From Methylopila henanensis (GTDB lineage Bacteria > Pseudomonadota > Alphaproteobacteria > Rhizobiales > Methylopilaceae): a DNA stretch of 64,000 bases. A program made the translations under genes and the position numbers. Below are positions 20,735 through 27,253 of the stretch, in pieces. How positions within the stretch are numbered: the first letter of the stretch is position 1; every line of letters starts with the position of its first letter. The notes below the pieces were generated by a model, which saw only the letters and a program-made list of their open reading frames with translations, had not been told where the DNA came from and did not search any database. The stretch covers positions 1 through 64,000 of the forward strand of contig NZ_JBHUER010000002.1 in the NCBI RefSeq assembly GCF_042681025.1, given 5' to 3'.

Positions 20735-20940
20735 ATCTGTCGCGGTTACCTGAGAGTTTCCCCCGCGCCCTCCTTACGGAAGGTCCGGGGTTTCTCCTTC
20801 GGTGGACGCCTCAAGGGCGCCTCTCTCCAGATCGTCCAACGATGCGGTAATGTGCCTGAGAGTTTCCGGGGGCGGTTGCTCCGTCGGCGCCATGGCTGAC
20901 CTCAATCGATCGGCCTGGGCTCTCCCGCAGTCGTCTGAAT
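20735..20940 (-). promoter_or_regulatory. Tandem glycine riboswitch
   Basis: Two copies of the glycine aptamer core are visible on the minus strand. The first begins with cgggagagcc near 20928, has cggagcaacc near 20880 and ends with ggaaactctcagg near 20862. The second begins with ctggagagag near 20829, has gaaggagaaacccc near 20798 and ends with ggaaactctcaggtaacc near 20750. This arrangement is the classic cooperative tandem glycine riboswitch, here just upstream of gcvT, and should raise expression of gcvTHP when glycine is abundant. Confidence 0.95.
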
Positions 20941-21000
20941 GGACTAAAGTAGCGTGTCACGCTCCGCCGCGGCGCGCAAGGGGGCGCCCGGCGCGGCCGT

Positions 21001-21609
21001 TCAGGCCATCACGGCAGCCTTCATGATGCACACCATGGTGGCGCGCAGCGGGTCCGGGCCGGCGTTGCGGATCACGTGTGGGCGATCGCACCGGTAGCGC
21101 AGCGTCTCGCCCGCGCGCACGCGCTCCACATGGCCGGCGACCTCGATCTCGGCCTCTCCCGACAGCACCGACAGGCATTCGATCGAGCCGCGCTGGTGGG
21201 CGTCGGATTCGAGCGCTCCGCCGGGCTCCGCGGTCAGGTCGTACCACTGCAGCCACTCGACGGTCTTGATCCAGCCGATGATCGCGAGCCGGACCTTGCC
21301 GTCGTCGGAGACCAGCGCCGGCGTGTCAGCGCGCGACAGCTTCTCGATGAACGGCGCGTCCTCGCCCGCGGCCAGCACGCGCTCGATCGAAACGTCGAGC
21401 GCCTGGCTCAGCCGCCAGATGGTGGCGAGCGTGGGGTTGGTCTCGTTGCGCTCGATCTGGCTGATGATCGACTTGGCGACGCCAGACTGCTCCGCCAGTT
21501 CGGACAGCGACAGATTGTAGGCCTTGCGCAGCCGCTGGATGGTCTTGCCGAGCTGGCCGGAGACGATCAGCGCGCCGTTTTCGATCTCTGCGCGAACCCG
21601 CGGGGCCAT
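21001..21609 (-). CDS. XRE-family regulator with C-terminal cupin domain
   Basis: Transcription regulator of 202 residues. Residues 18-75 are an XRE helix-turn-helix (LGKTIQRLRKAYNLSLSELA, then GVAKSIISQIERNE) and residues 120-195 a cupin fold (SIECLSVLSGEAEIEVAGH, then RYRCDRPHVIRNAG). XRE-cupin proteins commonly sense a small ligand such as an amino acid or polyamine. The start at 21609 (MAPRVRAEI) keeps a large dyad in the 5' region free; a start at 21723 would overlap thiD. It lies upstream of the gcv operon on the same strand, so glycine or amino acid control is possible but unproven. Confidence 0.85.
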   Translation of the reverse strand: MAPRVRAEIENGALIVSGQLGKTIQRLRKAYNLSLSELAEQSGVAKSIISQIERNETNPTLATIWRLSQALDVSIERVLAAGEDAPFIEKLSRADTPALVSDDGKVRLAIIGWIKTVEWLQWYDLTAEPGGALESDAHQRGSIECLSVLSGEAEIEVAGHVERVRAGETLRYRCDRPHVIRNAGPDPLRATMVCIMKAAVMA

Positions 21610-21621
21610 GCGTGAAACATC

Positions 21622-21659
21622 CGTTTGACTCGCCGAACGATCGTTCGGCCTGACAAACG
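21622..21659. promoter_or_regulatory. Large dyad, probable operator of the XRE-cupin gene
   Basis: An 18-bp perfect palindrome (gccgaacgatcgttcggc, 21632-21649) is flanked by a second symmetric arm pair, cgtttg at 21622-21627 and caaacg at 21654-21659, sharing the same centre. It lies 13 bp upstream of the XRE-cupin start codon. Position and symmetry suggest an autoregulatory operator. Confidence 0.7.
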
Positions 21660-21698
21660 AGATGTATGCTGCGACGCAGCGGCGCGCAATCCGGCCCG

Positions 21699-22517
21699 TC
21701 AGCGGCGTTCGTCGGGCCACCAAGCATGGAAATGGTGGACCGGGCCGTGGCCGCTCCCGACGTCGAGCCGATCAGCCGCGTTCACCGCGGCGGTCAGGTA
21801 GGTCTTGGCGGCGGCCACCGCGTCCTTGAGCGGGAGCCCCTTCGCGAGGCCGGCCGCGATCGCCGACGACAGGGTGCAGCCGGTGCCGTGCGTGTTGCGG
21901 GTGGCGTGGCGGGGCGCGGCGAAGCGAGTCACCTCGCCGTCCTCACCGACAAGGATGTCGACGCTCTCGGCGCCCTCGCCGTGGCCGCCCTTCACCAGCA
22001 CGGCGCGGACGCCGTGGGCCTTCAGCGCCCTCGCCTGCTCCGCCATGTCGCGCTCGTCGCGCGCCACTGGCCCGTCGAGCAGCACCGCCGCTTCCGGCAG
22101 GTTCGGCGTCAGCAGCTTCGCGAGCGGCGCGAGCCGCGACCTGAGCGTTGCGACCGCGTCGGCCGCGAGCAGCCGCGCCCCTGACGCCGCCACCATGACG
22201 GGATCGACCACCACCTTCGGCGCGCCGTGGCGGACGAGCGCGCCCGCGACCGCCTCGATCGAGACGCTTGTGGAGACCATGCCGATCTTGACCGCCCGCA
22301 CGTCGAGATCGTCCATCACGGCGTCGATCTGGGCGGTGATCATCTCCGGCGGCACGTCGTGGATCGCGGTCACGCCGCGGGTGTTCTGGGCGGTGAGCGC
22401 GACCAGCGCCGACGCGCCGTAGACGCCGAGCGCCGAGAAGGTCTTGAGGTCGGCCTGGACGCCCGCCCCTCCGGATGAGTCGGAGCCCGCGATGGTCAGC
22501 GCGATCGGCGTCGTCAT
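21699..22517 (-). CDS. thiD: Bifunctional hydroxymethylpyrimidine kinase/phosphomethylpyrimidine kinase
   Basis: Ribokinase-fold HMP/HMP-P kinase of thiamine synthesis, 272 residues. N-terminal ALTIAGSDSSGGAGVQADLK, the VVDPVMVAASGARLL segment and the C-terminal anion-hole NTHGTGCTLSSAIAAGLA (with catalytic Asp replaced in position by the usual HGTGC context) are all family-typical. Its ATG overlaps the stop of the upstream M50 protease gene by 4 bp, so the two are translationally coupled although no functional link is obvious. Confidence 0.94.
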   Translation of the reverse strand: MTTPIALTIAGSDSSGGAGVQADLKTFSALGVYGASALVALTAQNTRGVTAIHDVPPEMITAQIDAVMDDLDVRAVKIGMVSTSVSIEAVAGALVRHGAPKVVVDPVMVAASGARLLAADAVATLRSRLAPLAKLLTPNLPEAAVLLDGPVARDERDMAEQARALKAHGVRAVLVKGGHGEGAESVDILVGEDGEVTRFAAPRHATRNTHGTGCTLSSAIAAGLAKGLPLKDAVAAAKTYLTAAVNAADRLDVGSGHGPVHHFHAWWPDERR

Positions 22518-23818
22518 GCGTCCTGTCCTCGGAAGCTGTTAGGGACCACGGGCGGAATCCAGACCGTGTCCGACTCCGTCGCGAAACTCGGTCCATCCTC
22601 CAGAGCGCCGCCCGGACCGTCGAGCTGGAACGCCCAGAGCGCGAAGACGACGTGGAGCCCGATCAGGACGAGATAGGCCACGAACACCGCGACGCCGCCG
22701 CCGAGCGCGAGCGGGCGCGTCGCGCGGTTCGGCCCGGCCGCGCCCCACCACGCCCACACGCCGAGCGCGACCACGAACAGCAGGCCCGCGAGCCGATACC
22801 AGGCGGCGAGCGCCGCGCCCGCCAGCAGAAGCAGTCCGGAGGCGGCGTACCACACCTTGTCGCCGAACGGCCGCAGCAGCGACTGGACCACCCGTCCGCC
22901 GTCGAGCGGCGGGATCGGCGCGAGGTTCAACCCGTTCACGATCGCGAGGAAGCCGGCGAGCGAGGCCCAGAACGGATCGCCCATGAGGGCGTAGGGCGTC
23001 AGAACGACAGCGCTCGCGGCGAGGCCGAACACCGGCCCCATCAGGAAGATCTCAGCGGCCTCCGCCTCGGAGCGGAACATGCGCGAGCCGATCGCGACGC
23101 CGCCGAAGAACGGCACGAGGTAGAACCGCGCGGTCTCATGCCCGTGGCGCCGCATGGCCCAGACATGCCCGTACTCATGCGCGACCAGGGTGAACAGCAG
23201 ACCGACGCCGACCCAGAAGCCCATCAGCCAGCCGAAGGAGGCGAGCGTGGCGGCGACGAGCGCGACCTGCCAGAGCGCGCCGACCGCGCGTGGCCGGACG
23301 CCGCGCGGCGCGCCGCCTTCCTGTTCGAGGCGCCGGCGCATCAGCCGCCAGCCGAACCACAGCATCCAGGGGTAGCTCAGCCGGGTGGCGAGGTTGCCTC
23401 CCGGCGCGCGCTCCACCCTCAGCTCGGACCGGACCTGCGTGCGGTCCGAGCCGAGCGCGCTCAGCCAGACTTCCTGCAGGATGCGGTCGCCGAACGGCGC
23501 GCTGTGGGCGGGCCGGATGCGGACCTCAGACATCAGATAGGCGCCCGGTTCGGCCTTCAGGACGCGGCTGCGCAGCTCGGCTCCGTTGGAATAGGCCACG
23601 AGCATGTCCTGATCCGCTTCCGACACCCAGACGCAGGACTGCACCATCGGCACCCAGTCCGCCTGACCCGGCCGGATGTCGTGCAGCCGCCACACCTTGT
23701 CCAGCGGCGCGTCGAAGGTGGTCGAGCCGACGTAGCGCTGCCGCTTGCGGTTCACCAGCAGCACGTAGAGCGCGATCACCGACGCGAGCGCCGCGAACAC
23801 CAGCTCCGTCGCTCCCAT
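22514..23818 (-). CDS. SRPBCC-like domain fused to M50 (site-2) membrane protease
   Basis: A 434-residue membrane protein. Residues 1-23 form a membrane segment, residues 28-150 an SRPBCC/START-like domain (GSTTFDAPLDKVWRLHD at its start), and residues 185-400 an M50 metalloprotease with zinc motif HEYGH (214-218) and the third ligand region LNLAPIPPLDGGRV (297-310). Several further hydrophobic segments follow. M50 enzymes cut substrates within the membrane, often anti-sigma factors. The N-terminal lipid-binding-like domain is unusual and could sense or deliver a ligand. An 11-base homopolymer lies 24 nt upstream of the ATG. Confidence 0.82.
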   Translation of the reverse strand: MGATELVFAALASVIALYVLLVNRKRQRYVGSTTFDAPLDKVWRLHDIRPGQADWVPMVQSCVWVSEADQDMLVAYSNGAELRSRVLKAEPGAYLMSEVRIRPAHSAPFGDRILQEVWLSALGSDRTQVRSELRVERAPGGNLATRLSYPWMLWFGWRLMRRRLEQEGGAPRGVRPRAVGALWQVALVAATLASFGWLMGFWVGVGLLFTLVAHEYGHVWAMRRHGHETARFYLVPFFGGVAIGSRMFRSEAEAAEIFLMGPVFGLAASAVVLTPYALMGDPFWASLAGFLAIVNGLNLAPIPPLDGGRVVQSLLRPFGDKVWYAASGLLLLAGAALAAWYRLAGLLFVVALGVWAWWGAAGPNRATRPLALGGGVAVFVAYLVLIGLHVVFALWAFQLDGPGGALEDGPSFATESDTVWIPPVVPNSFRGQDA

Positions 23819-23842
23819 CGCCTGCGCCCCTCCGCTCCAAGG

Positions 23843-23853
23843 CCCCCCCCCCC
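23843..23853. repeat. Homopolymeric C/G tract (11 bases) upstream of the M50 gene
   Basis: Eleven consecutive C on the plus strand, G in the transcript sense of the M50 gene. It lies in the 5' region 24 nt before the start codon and just downstream of two out-of-frame ATGs (23861 and 23868). Confidence 0.9.
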
Positions 23854-23898
23854 GATCCCATGGCTCATAGCGGAGCGGGCCTACGCCATAAAGGGGAC

Positions 23899-24843
23899 TC
23901 AGGCGGCCGGCGGGGGCGGGCTCGCCTTGCGCACGCGGGCGCGCTTCACGCCAAGACGGCGCTCGCGCAGCACCACCGCGACGCTCGACGCTACCACAAC
24001 GGCGCCGCCCGCGAGCGTCCACAGCGTCGGCAGGTCGCCGAAGGCGAGAAAGCCGATCGCGAGCGCCCACAGGATGGTGCTGTATTCGAACGGCGCGATC
24101 AGCGAGGCGTCGGCGTGCTGGTAGCTCTGCGTCAGGCAGATCTGCGCGACGCCGCCGACGAGGCCGGTGCCAAGCAGCAGCAGCGCGGTTTCGAGGTCCG
24201 GCCACACCCAGCCCTGCAGCGGAGCCGCCGCGAGCCCCATCAGCGCGGACCAGAGCGAGAAGTAGAACACGATGGCGCCGGTGCCCTCGGTCTGCGTCAA
24301 GCGGCGGATCTGGATCATGGCGGCGGCCGTCAGCACCGTCGCGGCGAGCGCGAAGGCCGCGCCCACGGCGGTCTCGTCCACGTCCGGCGAGCCGGTCAGC
24401 GCTCCTGCGAGAGCGCCCGAGGCGAGCTGCGGCCACAGCATGACCAGCACGCCGAGCAGGCCGACGCCGACCGCCGTCCAGCGATGGATATGGATCGTCT
24501 CCCGCAGCAGCACGGCCGCGAACACCACGGTGATCAGCGGCGAGGCGTAGCCGAGCGCGGTCGCGTCCGGCAGCGGAAGCCGCGCCAGCGCCGCGAACAG
24601 GCAGAACATGGAGCCGACGCCGATCACGCCGCGCAGGAGATGTCCGACCGGCCGCTCGGTCTTGAGCGCCTCCAGCGCCCCGCCGCGCCAGACCAGCCAG
24701 ATGAGCAGCGGCGCGAGCGCGAAGAACGAGCGCGCGAACACCACCTGGCTCGTCGGGACATCGGTCCCGATCGCCCGGATGAAGGCCGCCATCACCGTGA
24801 ACAGGAATGCGGAGAGAAGCTTGAAACCGACGCCGAGAAGCAT
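23899..24843 (-). CDS. EamA/DMT family permease
   Basis: Inner-membrane transporter of 314 residues with ten predicted membrane segments in two EamA repeats (FKLLSAFLFTVMAAFIRAIG at the start; IAPFEYSTILWALAIGFLAFG in the second half). DMT permeases export or exchange amino acids, nucleotides or other metabolites; the substrate cannot be told from sequence. The C terminus is short and basic. It is monocistronic or leads weakly into the M50-thiD unit 80 bp downstream. Confidence 0.85.
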   Translation of the reverse strand: MLLGVGFKLLSAFLFTVMAAFIRAIGTDVPTSQVVFARSFFALAPLLIWLVWRGGALEALKTERPVGHLLRGVIGVGSMFCLFAALARLPLPDATALGYASPLITVVFAAVLLRETIHIHRWTAVGVGLLGVLVMLWPQLASGALAGALTGSPDVDETAVGAAFALAATVLTAAAMIQIRRLTQTEGTGAIVFYFSLWSALMGLAAAPLQGWVWPDLETALLLLGTGLVGGVAQICLTQSYQHADASLIAPFEYSTILWALAIGFLAFGDLPTLWTLAGGAVVVASSVAVVLRERRLGVKRARVRKASPPPPAA

Positions 24844-24947
24844 GCGCCACGCGATCTATGGAACAGGCGGCGCACGAAAGCTCACGCCGCGGGCGGTGTA
24901 CCATCCGCGCGGCGACGATCAAGCCGATCCTGCCGCATGGGCCGCAT

Positions 24948-25674
24948 TCATCCCTGCTCTGGCGCGTCGCCCTTCGGCCTCAGCCGTCGGGCGACCGTCC
25001 AGCAGATCAGGGCCCAGCAGGCGCCGAGGCACCAGCCGGCCAGCACGTCGGTCGGGTAGTGCACGCCGAGATAGACCCGGCTGACGCCGATCGAGAGCGT
25101 CAGCAGCGCCGCGACCCCGAAGATGAAGCCGCGCACGCTGCGCCGGCTCTCGGTGCGGGCGAGCATCACGCCGAGCGTCAGGTAGGTGGCCGCCGACAGC
25201 ATGGCGTGGCCGCTCGGAAAGCTCGCGGAGGCGACGTTGACGAGGTGGTCGACGAGGTCGGGCCGCGGCCGGGCGAAGCCGATCTTCAGCACGACGCTGA
25301 GCAACGTGCCGCCGACGATCGAGGCCGCCACCAGCGCGGCCGAGCCGCGCCGGCCGGAGATGACGAGATAGGTGAGCGTGACCACCGTCACCAGCGTCAG
25401 CACCGTCCAGCCGCCGAGGCTCGTCAGGTCGATCATCGCCACCTCGAGCNNNNNNNNNNNNNNNNNNNNNNNNNNNNNNNNNNNNNNNNNNNNNNNNNNN
25501 GACGGCTTCGTCGAACGCGCGGGTTTCGCCCTCGACCATCTCGTCGGCGATCTTGGCGAAGGCCAGGACCATGCCGGACGCGAGCAGAATGGCGATCAGG
25601 GTGTTGAATTCGGGCAGTCGCCACGCCGGCGTCCAGCGGGCGATCGAGAACAGCGGCTTGTCGTTCAGAACCAC
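24948..25674 (-). CDS. PAP2-family phosphatase, interrupted by assembly gap
   Basis: Membrane phosphatase of the PAP2 type. The C-terminal part (24948-25449) has all three catalytic blocks: KIGFARPRP, PSGHA and SRVYLGVHYPTD, on six-helix topology. The N-terminal part (25501-25674) has an amphipathic start and the first membrane helix (FNTLIAILLASGMVLAF) followed by the typical ETRAFDEAV. The 51 N between them break the frame by one base, so the true gap length differs from 51. I mark the start at a GTG (25674), but the same frame stays open upstream to 25778, so the start is uncertain. Likely acts on a lipid phosphate. Confidence 0.75.
25450..25500. other. Assembly gap (51 N)
   Basis: A run of N inside the PAP2 phosphatase gene. 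The reading frames on the two sides differ by one, so the run is a placeholder and not a measured length. Confidence 0.99.
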
Positions 25675-25778
25675 GGCGGCGTCATCCTGCGGGAACCGCG
25701 ACGCCAGATAGCGCGCCGCCCCCGGCCGGACCAGAACGCCTTCGCCGCCGTTCTCGGGATTGTCAGACGGCGGCGGCT

Positions 25779-26153
25779 TCAGCCGCGGCCGTTCTCGGTC
25801 ACCTCGAGCGGGGCCTCACCGGTGCGCGGCTGGCCGGTCTCAACCACCTCGGCCTCGCCGCGGGTCGCCATCTTGCCGTCATGCGCGGCCTTCAGAACCT
25901 TGAGCGCCTCCAGCGGCTCCGGCTCCAGCCCGGCGCCGCCGGCGCCCACATGCTCGAAGATCTCCTTCTTCATGCGCGGGTCCCAGAAGTGCTGGATGTG
26001 GTCCACGATGCCGGGAATCCTCAGCCGCTCGGGCTGGCTCTTGAAGAACCAGCCGATCTGGTTCGCCATGTAGATCAGGCGGTCGAGCGTGGTCTTATGC
26101 TCGCGGCCTTCGATCTCGGGGACGCCCGGACGGGCTTCGTGGGCGTGCGCCAT
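25779..26153 (-). CDS. fdsD: Formate dehydrogenase delta subunit
   Basis: Small subunit of NAD-dependent formate dehydrogenase, 124 residues. The family core TLDRLIYMANQIGWFF and HIQHFWDPRMKKEI is clear; the last about 45 residues are an acidic, variable tail. In Rhodobacter capsulatus the FdsD protein is needed for assembly or stability of FdsGBA. It lies 13 bp after fdhD as the last gene of the fdsGBA-fdhD-fdsD order. Confidence 0.92.
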   Translation of the reverse strand: MAHAHEARPGVPEIEGREHKTTLDRLIYMANQIGWFFKSQPERLRIPGIVDHIQHFWDPRMKKEIFEHVGAGGAGLEPEPLEALKVLKAAHDGKMATRGEAEVVETGQPRTGEAPLEVTENGRG

Positions 26154-26166
26154 GGAGTGCGTATCC

Positions 26167-27012
26167 TCAAACCTTGCGGAGGGCGGCGTTCTTCGACGCC
26201 TTGTCCGCGACGATGCGATGCGGGTGGGTGAAGACTTCGAAGCCGTCGCCGCGGGCGATGGCCGCGAGCGTGACGCCGGCCTCCTCGGCCATCCTCACGC
26301 CGAGCGCGGTCGGGGCGGAGACGGCGACCACGAGGCCGGCGCCGATCACGGCCGATTTCTGGATCATCTCGACCGACACGCGGCTCGACAGCACGATGAA
26401 ACCGGTCGCTACGTCGCGGTCCGTGCGCGCGAGATGGCCCGCGAGCTTGTCGAGCGCGTTGTGGCGGCCGACGTCCTCGCGCACCGCGACGAGGCCTTCG
26501 GCCGGGCTCCAGAACGCCGCGCCGTGCGCGGCGCGGGTGGCGAAGTTCAGGGTCTGCGCGCGCGACAGCGCCTCCAGCGCCTCATGGACCTCGGCCGCCG
26601 TGAAGACCGTATCGGACGCGACCACCCGGGCGGGCTTCACCGCCTGCGCGAGGCTGTCCACGCCGCAGAGCCCGCAGCCCGTGGGGCCAGCGAGCGCGCG
26701 GCGGCGGGCGCCGAGGTCGCGCGCCGGGTTCTTCGCGAGCCACATCCGCGCCTCGAGGCCGATCCCCTGATCGACCACCTCGAGGCTTTCGATCTCGGAG
26801 ACCGAGCCGACGATGCCTTCCGTCAGGCTGAAGCCGACCGCGAAATCCTCGGCGTCGGCGGGCGAGGCCATCATCACCGCCTGCGTGCCGCCGTCATAAA
26901 CCAGCGCCACCGGCGTCTCGGCCGGCACGGCGCGGTCCGCGGTTTCGACGAAGGCCCCCTCGCGCCAGACGGCGCGCGGGAGACGGAGAACGGAGGGCGG
27001 AAGGTCGGTCAT
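26167..27012 (-). CDS. fdhD: Formate dehydrogenase accessory sulfurtransferase FdhD
   Basis: FdhD/FdsC of 281 residues. It transfers sulfur to the molybdenum (or tungsten) cofactor and chaperones it into the formate dehydrogenase alpha subunit. The essential cysteine pair is in TGCGLCGVDS; other blocks are GFSLTEGIV, EDVGRHNALDKL and FIVLSSRVSVEM. It stands between fdsA and fdsD as in R. capsulatus (where it is called fdsC), separated from fdsA by 241 bp carrying two hairpins. Confidence 0.94.
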   Translation of the reverse strand: MTDLPPSVLRLPRAVWREGAFVETADRAVPAETPVALVYDGGTQAVMMASPADAEDFAVGFSLTEGIVGSVSEIESLEVVDQGIGLEARMWLAKNPARDLGARRRALAGPTGCGLCGVDSLAQAVKPARVVASDTVFTAAEVHEALEALSRAQTLNFATRAAHGAAFWSPAEGLVAVREDVGRHNALDKLAGHLARTDRDVATGFIVLSSRVSVEMIQKSAVIGAGLVVAVSAPTALGVRMAEEAGVTLAAIARGDGFEVFTHPHRIVADKASKNAALRKV

Positions 27013-27066
27013 CGACGGGATATGGGAGCACCACTTCAGGCGTTAAAGCGCTCAATCATCCGCGCC

Positions 27067-27158
27067 CTTGTCCCGGCCCTGAGCCGGGACCCAGAAACGC
27101 GGACGTCATCGACTTCGACCCGCAACGGCTCTGGGTCCCGGCTCAAGGCCGGGACAAG
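27067..27158. repeat. Long inverted repeat between fdsA and fdhD
   Basis: Two 28-base arms (27067-27094 and 27131-27158) are complementary at 27 of 28 positions, with a 36-base loop. The arm core is gtcccggccctgagccggga. The form resembles the dispersed intergenic palindromes of Hyphomicrobiales genomes. It can form a strong stem in the fds transcript and may end or stabilise the fdsGBA message. Confidence 0.85.
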
Positions 27159-27189
27159 ACGCCCAGCGGTTTGGCCCGTCCGTCGAACG

Positions 27190-27224
27190 ATCCCGGATCG
27201 ACGGTTTGCGCCGTCGTCCGGGAT
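27190..27224. repeat. Second intergenic hairpin between fdsA and fdhD
   Basis: Arms atcccggatcgacgg and ccgtcgtccgggat pair with one bulged base around a 6-base loop. Together with the larger inverted repeat it fills the fdsA-fdhD spacer. Confidence 0.7.
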
Positions 27225-27253
27225 GACGAGACTCCGTCGCGTCTCGGCGGCGG

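Noticed and set aside
20802..21026. Open frame of 74 codons across the glycine riboswitch
   Set aside because: Runs antisense through both aptamers; not protein-like.
21610..21723. Upstream extension of the XRE-cupin gene to 21723
   Set aside because: Would overlap thiD and run through the large dyad; the family N terminus fits the ATG at 21609.
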